Assembly (NCBI GenBank): GCA_020026215.1
Contig: JAHHQT010000080.1
Location: 1-8,389 of the forward strand
Source of the DNA: Muribaculaceae bacterium
GTDB taxonomy: Bacteria; Bacteroidota; Bacteroidia; Bacteroidales; Muribaculaceae
Direction of reading: 5' to 3'
Length of the DNA: 8,389 bases
The number at the start of each line of letters is the position of its first letter. The first letter of the stretch is position 1. Shown piece by piece: positions 1-6,470 of this stretch. Position numbers and translations under genes: made by a program. The notes beneath the pieces were generated by a model that was given only the letters and a program-made list of their open reading frames with translations, searched no databases and was not told the origin of the DNA.

Positions 1-140
1 ATATCTGTAAACATGTGTTCGGTAATCCATCCACGTTCTACGATTTCATTGCGTATCAATGACAGCATGGCATAACCTCCTCCAAAACCAAAGATACTGA
101 TTTTGAAATAAGCCCATATTAATTGTAGATAGATATTCAT
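1..140 (-). CDS. CHR-family (chromate transporter) protein, second half of a pair; N-terminal 46 residues only
   Basis: This is the start of an integral membrane protein of the chromate ion transporter (CHR) family; the rest lies beyond the left edge. The visible residues begin MNIYLQLIWAYFKISIFGFG and continue with the glycine-rich GGGYAM and the charged stretch LIRNEIVERGWIT. This matches, position by position, the N-terminus of the neighbouring CHR protein (FTFGGGWAMISLLEKEIV). The ATG at 140-138 overlaps the TAA of that upstream gene by one base (TAATG). A strong Shine-Dalgarno-like GGAGG lies at 151-155, ten bases ahead, so translation is probably coupled. Paired short CHR proteins are known to work as two halves of one transporter, and that is the inferred role here. 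The true substrate (chromate, sulfate or another anion) cannot be read from the sequence. Assignment to CHR is firm; substrate is not. Confidence 0.85.
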   Translation of the reverse strand, partial: MNIYLQLIWAYFKISIFGFGGGYAMLSLIRNEIVERGWITEHMFTD

Positions 141-718
141 TATTTATGTTCCTCCTTTTTGATTTTGTTGAAATTGTGATAATGAATAAAGCCTCCATAT
201 GCCGCACCTATGCAAATGAAGAGGATTGGACTGGAAATAATGGGTAGGCCCGACCAAATCAACACGGCAATAGCAATGGGTATGAGGAATGTCTTTTTGT
301 TGATTTTTGCGGATTTTGCTGTTGTGAATACAGGAGCAAGAATCAAGGCAACCACAGCAGGGCGTATTCCTTTGAATATTGCTGTTAATGTGGGGCTGTG
401 CTTGATGGTGTCTGGGGTCAGGAACATGGCTATCGCCAAAATAATCACAAATGAAGGGATAATTGTGCCAAGAGCAGCGAAGATGGAGCCTGGAATTTTA
501 TTGAGCTTATAGCCGACTCCAATGGCAACATTGACCGCCATAATGCCCGGTAAGGATTGTGAAATAGACAATTGGTCCAGAAATTCTTCCTCGGAAAGCC
601 AATGATGTTGGTTGACAATTTCTTTTTCAAGCAGTGATATCATTGCCCAACCTCCTCCAAAAGTAAATGCTCCAATCTTGAAAAAGGAATAAAATAATTT
701 GAAGTTAATTAATTTCAT
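140..718 (-). CDS. Short-chain CHR-family (chromate transporter) membrane protein, first half of a pair
   Basis: This 192-residue hydrophobic protein is a single CHR domain, the length typical of short-chain CHR proteins; the long forms are about twice this size. Family motifs seen are FTFGGGWAM (residues 18-26), SQSLPGIMAVNVA (53-65) and GIRPAVVALI (117-126). Several hydrophobic segments (about 78-100, 118-133, 145-160 and 163-178) are likely membrane spans, and the C-terminus is basic (KIKKEEHK). I chose the ATG at 718-716 over the in-frame TTG at 727. The Shine-Dalgarno-like AGAAGGAA (728-735 on this strand) is nine bases from the ATG but overlaps the spacing needed for the TTG. It lies directly upstream of a second CHR gene with a TAATG overlap, so the two very likely form one operon and a heterodimeric transporter. 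Family members export chromate; in an anaerobe the physiological anion may differ. It is often annotated chrA, but I leave the symbol empty because the substrate is unknown. Confidence 0.9.
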   Translation of the reverse strand: MKLINFKLFYSFFKIGAFTFGGGWAMISLLEKEIVNQHHWLSEEEFLDQLSISQSLPGIMAVNVAIGVGYKLNKIPGSIFAALGTIIPSFVIILAIAMFLTPDTIKHSPTLTAIFKGIRPAVVALILAPVFTTAKSAKINKKTFLIPIAIAVLIWSGLPIISSPILFICIGAAYGGFIHYHNFNKIKKEEHK

Positions 719-736
719 ATTCAACAATTCCTTCTA

Positions 737-744
737 CAAAAATA
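737..744 (-). promoter_or_regulatory. Candidate -7 element of the CHR operon promoter
   Basis: Read on the minus strand this is TATTTTTG, an exact match to the Bacteroidota -7 consensus TAnnTTTG. It lies 18 bases upstream of the chosen ATG at 718, giving a short leader that contains AGAAGGAA. No TTTG is seen at the expected -33 spacing, so the call rests on the -7 match and position only. Confidence 0.35.
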
Positions 745-788
745 CGCTATAAAATTTAGATTTCCTCGTCTTGTCACTACAACTTTCA

Positions 789-812
789 AAATTTTACAAA
801 AATGTAAAATTT
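789..812. repeat. Perfect 10-bp inverted repeat in the divergent intergenic region (operator-like)
   Basis: AAATTTTACA (789-798) and TGTAAAATTT (803-812) are perfect reverse complements separated by four A residues. The dyad sits in the 216-bp region between the divergently transcribed CHR operon (start 718) and the hydrolase (start 935), upstream of both candidate promoters. The shape, two 10-bp arms around a short spacer, suits a dimeric repressor or activator. An AT-rich chance palindrome is the main alternative. No regulator gene is visible beside it. Confidence 0.4.
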
Positions 813-884
813 CAGTTCTGTGAAAACCATTTTTAGATGGATTAAAAATCATAGTGCATTGTGTTGTTAATGGCTTAATCTATA

Positions 885-915
885 TTTAAATTATAGGAGG
901 CTTTTTGTATATTTG
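885..915 (+). promoter_or_regulatory. Candidate Bacteroidota-type promoter of the hydrolase gene
   Basis: TATATTTG at 908-915 matches the -7 consensus TAnnTTTG exactly. TTTA at 885-888 matches three of four bases of the -33 TTTG with a 19-bp spacer. A transcript would begin near 920, giving a leader of about 15 bases to the ATG at 935. If real, this places the upstream in-frame TTG (905) outside the mRNA. An AGGAGG at 895-900 lies four bases before that TTG and is the competing signal. Confidence 0.45.
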
Positions 916-934
916 TGAAATAAAAAATAAAGTC

Positions 935-1936
935 ATGTTGAAATATATTTTAAGTTTAGTGCTATTATTCTCAACACTATCTGTTTTTGCCGGTGGTTGG
1001 GAAGAAGATGTCCTGGGAGATGGCTATATTTGTCATCATGTTGCTCAACCTGATGATTATAGTGGAAAGGTTAGAACAACCGTCATCCGTAAACGTGTGC
1101 AACCCAAAACGTCTGTCGCGGTTCTCTATGTACATGGCTATAATGACTATTTCTTTCAAAGAGAATTGGGAGACAGCATTCAACGCAACGGAATGGCATT
1201 CTATGCTGTCGATTTAAGAAAATATGGGCGCTCCTTGATGCCTGGACAATTGCCTTTTGAGGTAAGGGATATGCAGGAATATTTTGCAGATATTGATGTG
1301 GCTTTAGCTCAAATAAAATTTGACGGATATTCAAAGGTAATTTTGATGGGGCATTCTACTGGCGGATTGACGGTTTCTTATTATATGAAAAAACATAGGA
1401 CTGACCGTAATCAGATTGTCGGGATGGTCTTGAATAGTCCTTTCTTGGATATGAATTTGAATTGGTTGGAAGAGAAGATTTTAGTTCCTTTGATTTCAAT
1501 TGTCCCATTTCCCGATATATCCATACCTCAAGGTGACAGCCGTTCGTATGCGGAGTCATTGTTGAAGAAATACAAAGGAGAATGGGATTACAATACTGAA
1601 TGGAAAAATGAAATTTCGCCTGCTGTAACTGTCGGTTGGCTGACGGCTATTCATAATGCCCAAATGAATTTGCGTGAAGACAATCATATTGATATTCCAA
1701 TACTGTTGATGCATTCCGATAAAAGTGTATGGGGAGATGTTTGGACGCTTGATTTTAGCAAAGGTGATTCCGTTTTGGATGTCGCTGATATATCCCTTTA
1801 TGGTAAAAAATTAGGCAACAACGTAACAGAGTTAGTTGTTGCCGATGGGTTGCACGATTTAATCTTGTCTAGTAAAGATGTACGTGATTTCGTTTATCGT
1901 AAGATGTTTCTGTGGATGAACTATGCGTTACATTAG
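935..1936 (+). CDS. Secreted alpha/beta hydrolase, serine aminopeptidase S33 / monoacylglycerol-lipase-like (Hydrolase_4)
   Basis: This 333-residue protein has an N-terminal signal peptide (MLKYILSLVLLFSTLSVFA, probable cleavage after Ala19), so it should act in the periplasm or outside the cell. The alpha/beta-hydrolase core is complete. The oxyanion-side HG is at His67 (LYVHGYND) and the nucleophile elbow GHSTGG has Ser141. An acid lies at Asp262 (LLMHSDKSVWGD) and the catalytic His at His307 (DGLHDLILS). The arrangement resembles the lysophospholipase/monoacylglycerol lipase branch; the actual ester or peptide substrate cannot be deduced. Between the elbow and the acid residue is a long insert (about 160-250) that would form the lid. 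I chose the ATG at 935 because it begins the signal peptide cleanly. A TTG at 905 in the same frame follows an AGGAGG and would add ten residues (MYICEIKNKV). The gene is monocistronic and its stop overlaps the stop of the convergent receptor gene. Confidence 0.85.
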   Translation: MLKYILSLVLLFSTLSVFAGGWEEDVLGDGYICHHVAQPDDYSGKVRTTVIRKRVQPKTSVAVLYVHGYNDYFFQRELGDSIQRNGMAFYAVDLRKYGRSLMPGQLPFEVRDMQEYFADIDVALAQIKFDGYSKVILMGHSTGGLTVSYYMKKHRTDRNQIVGMVLNSPFLDMNLNWLEEKILVPLISIVPFPDISIPQGDSRSYAESLLKKYKGEWDYNTEWKNEISPAVTVGWLTAIHNAQMNLREDNHIDIPILLMHSDKSVWGDVWTLDFSKGDSVLDVADISLYGKKLGNNVTELVVADGLHDLILSSKDVRDFVYRKMFLWMNYALH

Positions 1937-4341
1937 AATGCCACAGACAAACTGATATTGAATTGTCTTCCTGTTAAATAGTTTGGTACGGCATATTGGA
2001 TGCTGTTCACGTCTGTTACCCAGTAATAGCTGTTGACGTTGGCAATGTCAAGCAAGTTGAATACATCTACACCAATCCAAATACTCTTAAAATTCTTCCA
2101 GAAGTGGTGTCTGATTCTGTCATTGTCTCCTCCCAATAATTGATATTGGAAGCCAATGTCCACACGTTTATATGACGGTGCTCTGAAATAGTTGATGTCG
2201 CGAGTTACTTGTGGTGGTGTCATTGGAAAACCGTCAGAAAGAATACCGCGCAAGTTGAATTTCAATTTAGGGAACTTTGGAAAATAGTCAGAGAAGAATA
2301 ATCCCAAGCTATAGCGTTGGTCGGTTGGGCGTGGTACTTTTACTCCGTTTAGTGTTTCTTGTGTTTTCATCAATGAGAAACTAATCCAAGAGTCAGTTCC
2401 TGGGACAAATTGGCCGAAAAATTTGAAATCGATACCGGCAATATAGCCTTTAGATTCATTGCGTCCCGAGTAGACCAATTTCAAGTTATCCAATTCGTAA
2501 GGAATCAAGTTGGATAGGTTCTTATAGTAGGCTTCTGCTGTAATTTTAAACGGGCGGTTCATGGCACGAAATGTGTAGTCTGTACCGAAAATCACTTGGA
2601 AACTACGTTGAGACTTAATGTCACGATTTAGTTCGATGTAGGAATTGTTGTTGGCATCCACTTTCGTTTCTCTGAATTCTTTATAAAATGGAGATTGATA
2701 GTATAGACCGGCTGCCAAACGCATTGCCAAATTGGAATTGAATTCAGGAACGAAACCTACGCTGATACGAGGGCTGACCAAAAATTCTTTGTTGAAATCC
2801 CAGTAAGAGAAACGGATACCACCATTCAAAGAGAACATACCAATATTACTCATCAAGCGGTAGGTGTCTTGCACATACCAGGAGATTTTGTTGGTAGAAA
2901 GATCTTGCTTTGAAGTAAGGTTGTATATCATTTCAATCCTATTGTCGATATTAGGAATGGAATATCCAGCAGAGTCGCGCAATTCCCATTCACTGGAACG
3001 GTCGTAAATATTTTGATAACGATATTCCAAACCATAATTCAAGTTGTGATGATTCAAGGAGGTATTGCCTTTCAAAACCATAGTCATTACACCAGCTTTG
3101 AAACGGTTACGAGCGTGTTCCAAATATTTGCCGACTCCAATTTCACCTCCGATGGAATTGTCACCGTCGTTTGTTCCTGCTTCATCTAACCAGTATTCTC
3201 CGGAAATATCGTAGGAAACTAATTCATTAGTTAGAAATCCAGATGCCAACAAAGTGTATTTTGTGGATTTGTTGGGCTTGTAGTTCATTTCCAATGCGCC
3301 AAAATAAGTTTCAAAGCGGTCTTGTTCCTTACCATCAAAATAGACGGTAAATTCTTTCACGTTTTGAGAAGTCCCGAATGATGTTGATCGGGTGGCAGGA
3401 GTGAACTTATAATTGTTCATTGAGATATTGCCCAAAAATGAAATGTCGAATTTGGGGGTGATTGAATATCTTAAATTCGTTTGATAGTCAAAGAATGACG
3501 GTGCATATTCTCCTTTTTCATCCAAAGAACTAAGGATGGATGTATTGCGTTTGTAGCGGATACCATGCAGTTGTGAGAATTTACCCGAGTTGTGACCAAT
3601 AGCCACATCTGCTCCCATCATACTTAGAGCAACGTTGCCTTCGAAGGCTTCGGGGTGCTTGTAGGTAATATCCAATACGGATGACATTTTGTCTCCATAT
3701 TCAGAGGAGAAACCACCGGTTGAAAATTCGACGGATTTCACCAATGAAGAGTTGATGATGCTTAAACCTTCTTGTTGACCCGAAGAGACCAATTGTGGAC
3801 GATATACCTCTATACCGTTGATATATACACTGTTTTCGTCGTATGAACCACCTCTGACTGAATATTGGGAACTCATTTCGTTTTTAGAAGAAACTCCTGC
3901 CATAGTTGTAATAATAGCTTCCACTCCATTACCCGAAAGATTTGGAGTTTTTCGGATGGCTTCAGTGTCAATCGCCTGCATACCGCCAGTTTGTTTCTTG
4001 TATTCGGTAACTTGTACTTCTTCCAATTCTTTAGTGGTTTTGAACAAACGAACATTGAGAACAACCTCGCCTTTGGCATCAATAAGTTTTTGTTTGGATT
4101 CTTTGAATCCAATGCAAGAAAAAGCAATTTCAATGGTGTCTTTAGTGGCTACGTTCAGACGATAGGTTCCGTTAAGCCCTGTTGTCTGACCAATGGCTGT
4201 TCCAACCACACGAACGGTAGCAAATTCAATTGGGTTATTGTCAGAGTCGGTTACTTTTCCCGATATTTTCACTTGGCTGTGTACAATACTCGGAAGTAAT
4301 ATTAGTATTAAATATAGTATAGTTCTTAAATTCATTGTCAT
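1933..4341 (-). CDS. TonB-dependent outer-membrane receptor with carboxypeptidase-like regulatory domain
   Basis: This 802-residue protein is an outer-membrane beta-barrel importer energised by TonB-ExbBD. A signal peptide (about residues 1-22, ending SIVHS before Gln23) leads into a carboxypeptidase-D regulatory-like beta-sandwich (about 25-100; ISGKVTDSDNNPIEFATVRV, then GLNGTYRL). A linker follows (LEEVQVTEYKK, 107-116). The plug covers about 120-230, with YSVRGGSYDENSVYINGIEVY at 160-180 and SVEFSTGGFSSEYGDKMSSVLDI at 203-225. The remainder is the barrel, rich in alternating hydrophobic strands, and it ends in phenylalanine (FNISLSVAF), the usual BAM recognition feature. It is shorter than SusC proteins (about 1000 residues) and has no SusD partner beside it, so a glycan-utilisation role is not supported; the ligand is unknown. 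ATGs at 4341 and 4335 are equivalent candidates. It is separated from glmM by a terminator and probably transcribed alone; I found no clear TAnnTTTG in 4342-4400. Confidence 0.92.
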   Translation of the reverse strand: MTMNLRTILYLILILLPSIVHSQVKISGKVTDSDNNPIEFATVRVVGTAIGQTTGLNGTYRLNVATKDTIEIAFSCIGFKESKQKLIDAKGEVVLNVRLFKTTKELEEVQVTEYKKQTGGMQAIDTEAIRKTPNLSGNGVEAIITTMAGVSSKNEMSSQYSVRGGSYDENSVYINGIEVYRPQLVSSGQQEGLSIINSSLVKSVEFSTGGFSSEYGDKMSSVLDITYKHPEAFEGNVALSMMGADVAIGHNSGKFSQLHGIRYKRNTSILSSLDEKGEYAPSFFDYQTNLRYSITPKFDISFLGNISMNNYKFTPATRSTSFGTSQNVKEFTVYFDGKEQDRFETYFGALEMNYKPNKSTKYTLLASGFLTNELVSYDISGEYWLDEAGTNDGDNSIGGEIGVGKYLEHARNRFKAGVMTMVLKGNTSLNHHNLNYGLEYRYQNIYDRSSEWELRDSAGYSIPNIDNRIEMIYNLTSKQDLSTNKISWYVQDTYRLMSNIGMFSLNGGIRFSYWDFNKEFLVSPRISVGFVPEFNSNLAMRLAAGLYYQSPFYKEFRETKVDANNNSYIELNRDIKSQRSFQVIFGTDYTFRAMNRPFKITAEAYYKNLSNLIPYELDNLKLVYSGRNESKGYIAGIDFKFFGQFVPGTDSWISFSLMKTQETLNGVKVPRPTDQRYSLGLFFSDYFPKFPKLKFNLRGILSDGFPMTPPQVTRDINYFRAPSYKRVDIGFQYQLLGGDNDRIRHHFWKNFKSIWIGVDVFNLLDIANVNSYYWVTDVNSIQYAVPNYLTGRQFNISLSVAF

Positions 4342-4402
4342 ACTGATTGTATTCTTATATAACGATAAATTCAGTGTTTCAGTATATAGTATGTTCGTTT
4401 TT

Positions 4403-4441
4403 ATATAAAAAACGCCGACAATTTTTGTTTTGTCGGCGTTT
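4403..4441 (-). terminator. Intrinsic terminator of the nrnA-DUF4827-glmM operon
   Basis: A perfect 12-bp stem (AAACGCCGACAA at 4410-4421 with TTGTCGGCGTTT at 4430-4441) closes an 8-base loop. On the minus strand it is followed by a run of six T residues that includes the stem end, then an AT-rich tail. It begins 20 bases after the glmM stop and lies ahead of the receptor gene, so it separates those two transcription units. Confidence 0.9.
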
Positions 4442-4461
4442 CTTGATTTTTATCTTTTATC

Positions 4462-5862
4462 TTAGCAAGATTTGCCTGTGATTTCAGAAATAACGCATTT
4501 GATTTGCTCTGCAATTTCGTGAGCATCTTTAATGGTTTGAGCTTCTGAATAAATACGGATGATTGGTTCGGTATTACTCTTACGCAAGTGTACCCAACGA
4601 TTGTCAAAATCAATCTTAACACCGTCAATATCAGTAATCTTTTCGTCTTTGAATCTTTCTTTAACAGCACACAAAATAGCGTCAACGTCAATTTCAGGAG
4701 TTAGTTCGATTTTGGTTTTAGCGATGCTGTATTGAGGATATTCTTTTTTCAATTCTGATACCTTTTTGCCTTTTTTTGCCAAAAGAGAAAGGAATAAAGC
4801 TACACCTACCAAAGCATCACGACCATAGTGACAAGCAGGATAGATGACTCCGCCATTACCTTCACCGCCGATAACTGCGTGTACACGTTTCATTTCTGTT
4901 ACTACGTTTACTTCACCTACAGCTGATGCAGTGTAGTGGCAGTTTGGACGTCTAAATGTAACGTCGCGCAATGCTCTGGATGAAGAAAGGTTAGAAACTG
5001 TGTTACCTGGAGTTTGAGAAAGAATGTAGTCTGCTACAGCTACCAATGTGTATTCTTCAACGAACATTTCACCGTTTTCCATAACGATAGCCAAACGGTC
5101 AACGTCAGGGTCAACAACGAAACCTACATCAGCGCAGCCGGTTTTCATTCTGTTTGAAATCTCAGTTAAGTTCTCAGGAATTGGTTCCGGAGTGTGAGCA
5201 AATTGTCCTGTTGGGTTACAGTTCAACTCGATAACTTCTTCAACGCCCAATGCTCTTAGCAATTGAGGAATAACGATACCACCGACTGAGTTGACTGCAT
5301 CGATAGCCACTCTGAAGTGTGCTTTCTTGATGGCTTCGATGTCCACCAAGTCCAATGCCAATACACTGTCAATGTGGCGACGTGTATATGTATTGTTAGT
5401 AAATATTTGACCTAAACGATCAACTTCTGCAAATTTAAAAGATTCTTCAGCTGCAATTTCCAATACTTCCTGACCGTCAGCTGCTGTAAGGAATTCACCG
5501 TTTTCGTTAAGAAGTTTCAATGCATTCCATTGTTTTGGGTTGTGAGATGCTGTAAGGATGATACCGCCACAGGCATTTTCCCATTTAACAGCTAATTCGG
5601 TTGTTGGAGTGGTTGCCAAGCCGATGTTTACAACATCAAATCCCATACCTGTCAAAGTACCGAGAACGATGTGTTTGACCATCTTGCCGGAAATACGAGC
5701 GTCACGTCCTACGACGATAACGTTTGAATTCTTTGTAGTTGATTTTCTAATAAAAGTTGCGTAGGCGGCTGTGAATTTGACTATGTCCAATGGACTAAGT
5801 CCTTCACCGGCTTTACCGCCGATTGTACCTCTAATACCAGAGATTGATTTAATTAATGACAT
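4462..5862 (-). CDS. glmM: Phosphohexomutase, probable phosphoglucosamine mutase
   Basis: This 466-residue cytoplasmic enzyme belongs to the alpha-D-phosphohexomutase superfamily. GlmM converts glucosamine-6-phosphate to glucosamine-1-phosphate on the way to UDP-GlcNAc for peptidoglycan and lipid A. All four active-site loops are present: TASHNP with the phosphorylated Ser106, the metal-binding DPDVDR (Asp251, Asp253, Asp255), the sugar-binding loop GEGNGG (333-338), and the phosphate-binding loop RKSNTEP (427-433). The N-terminal SGIRGTIGG (8-16) is also typical. The sugar loop is not the GEQSGH of classical bacterial GlmM. It is the GEGNGG form seen in archaeal-like members, so phosphoglucomutase or phosphomannomutase activity remains possible. 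Bacteroidota genomes usually carry this form as their GlmM. It is the last gene of a three-gene operon, 28 bases after the DUF4827 gene and followed by a strong terminator. Length and start are normal for the family. Confidence 0.88.
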   Translation of the reverse strand: MSLIKSISGIRGTIGGKAGEGLSPLDIVKFTAAYATFIRKSTTKNSNVIVVGRDARISGKMVKHIVLGTLTGMGFDVVNIGLATTPTTELAVKWENACGGIILTASHNPKQWNALKLLNENGEFLTAADGQEVLEIAAEESFKFAEVDRLGQIFTNNTYTRRHIDSVLALDLVDIEAIKKAHFRVAIDAVNSVGGIVIPQLLRALGVEEVIELNCNPTGQFAHTPEPIPENLTEISNRMKTGCADVGFVVDPDVDRLAIVMENGEMFVEEYTLVAVADYILSQTPGNTVSNLSSSRALRDVTFRRPNCHYTASAVGEVNVVTEMKRVHAVIGGEGNGGVIYPACHYGRDALVGVALFLSLLAKKGKKVSELKKEYPQYSIAKTKIELTPEIDVDAILCAVKERFKDEKITDIDGVKIDFDNRWVHLRKSNTEPIIRIYSEAQTIKDAHEIAEQIKCVISEITGKSC

Positions 5863-5890
5863 GGCTTTATGTTGTTTAGTTTATGTAATA

Positions 5891-6451
5891 CTAGACTTTG
5901 TTCTTGTAGTATTTAATGTGATACCAATAAGGGATTACATTTGATATTTCATTATAAATACCAAATTGACTCTTAATGATTAAATTAACTTCACAGTCAA
6001 TTCCCAAATATTGCAATGGCATTTGAATACCGAATCCCAATTCAAATGTTGAAGGGAGATCGTAGCTGTCAAATTTGAATGACTTATAATTCAAATTGTC
6101 AAAATTACCCATTGGAGTATCATCAGCCCCTGTTTGATAACTGATTAAATCAACACGTCCAAAACGGAAAAATATTTGTTGCCCCTTTTCTGCCTTGTTG
6201 TTGATTCTGTCGCCAGGGTTGATGACTTGCATGTAGACGTTGCCGTCTTCATCAAGTTTGTAATAAGGAGCGTCGGGACCAGTGATAAAAATAGAATCGG
6301 CTGGAACTTCTGTGATGACTGTATGGTGTGCCAAGAAAGAATTCACTGCTTTTTCTTCATCATCCAACAATTCCGAATAACTCTTTTTGTCATCACATGA
6401 TAACAAGAGTAGGGGAATGGTTAACATTATAAGGAATTTAAAATAATTCAT
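5891..6451 (-). CDS. DUF4827-type lipoprotein, possibly a degenerate FKBP-fold protein
   Basis: This 186-residue lipoprotein has a signal peptide ending in the lipobox LLSC, with the lipidated Cys19. The residues after it are CDDKK; acidic residues just after the cysteine are compatible with a Bacteroidota surface-export signal, but this is only suggestive. The protein looks like the Bacteroidales DUF4827 family, recognised by overall pattern and by its position between a DHH phosphoesterase gene and glmM. The mature part follows the order of an FKBP peptidyl-prolyl isomerase: an acidic helix (DDEEKAVNSFLAHHTVI, 30-46), YYKLDEDGNVYMQVINPGD (63-81), KGQQIFFRFGRVDL (89-102), then STFELGFGIQMPLQYLG with VNLIIKSQFG, and a final NVIPYWYHIKYY. 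Most catalytic-pocket aromatics of FKBP are not evident, so enzymatic activity is doubtful. It starts 19 bases after the upstream gene's stop and is co-transcribed with it. The molecular function is unknown. Confidence 0.75.
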   Translation of the reverse strand: MNYFKFLIMLTIPLLLLSCDDKKSYSELLDDEEKAVNSFLAHHTVITEVPADSIFITGPDAPYYKLDEDGNVYMQVINPGDRINNKAEKGQQIFFRFGRVDLISYQTGADDTPMGNFDNLNYKSFKFDSYDLPSTFELGFGIQMPLQYLGIDCEVNLIIKSQFGIYNEISNVIPYWYHIKYYKNKV

Positions 6452-6470
6452 CGTATAATAATTTGTATTG

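Noticed and set aside
210..512. Plus-strand open frame of 100 codons antisense to the CHR gene
   Set aside because: The minus-strand frame carries clear CHR motifs; this frame is its complement and has no independent support.
789..812. The AT-rich inverted repeat as a terminator
   Set aside because: No gene ends toward it from either side, the stem has one G-C pair per arm, and it lies between divergent promoters.
3818..4299. Two overlapping plus-strand open frames (115 and 144 codons) antisense to the receptor's N-terminal region
   Set aside because: They lie opposite the well-supported signal peptide, regulatory domain and plug of the receptor, and their translations show no recognisable domain.
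1933..4341. SusC-type glycan importer
   Set aside because: It is about 200 residues too short and no SusD-like lipoprotein gene is adjacent.
4401..4691. Minus-strand open frame of 96 codons overlapping the glmM C-terminus
   Set aside because: It is out of frame with the phosphate-binding loop region of glmM and runs through the terminator hairpin.
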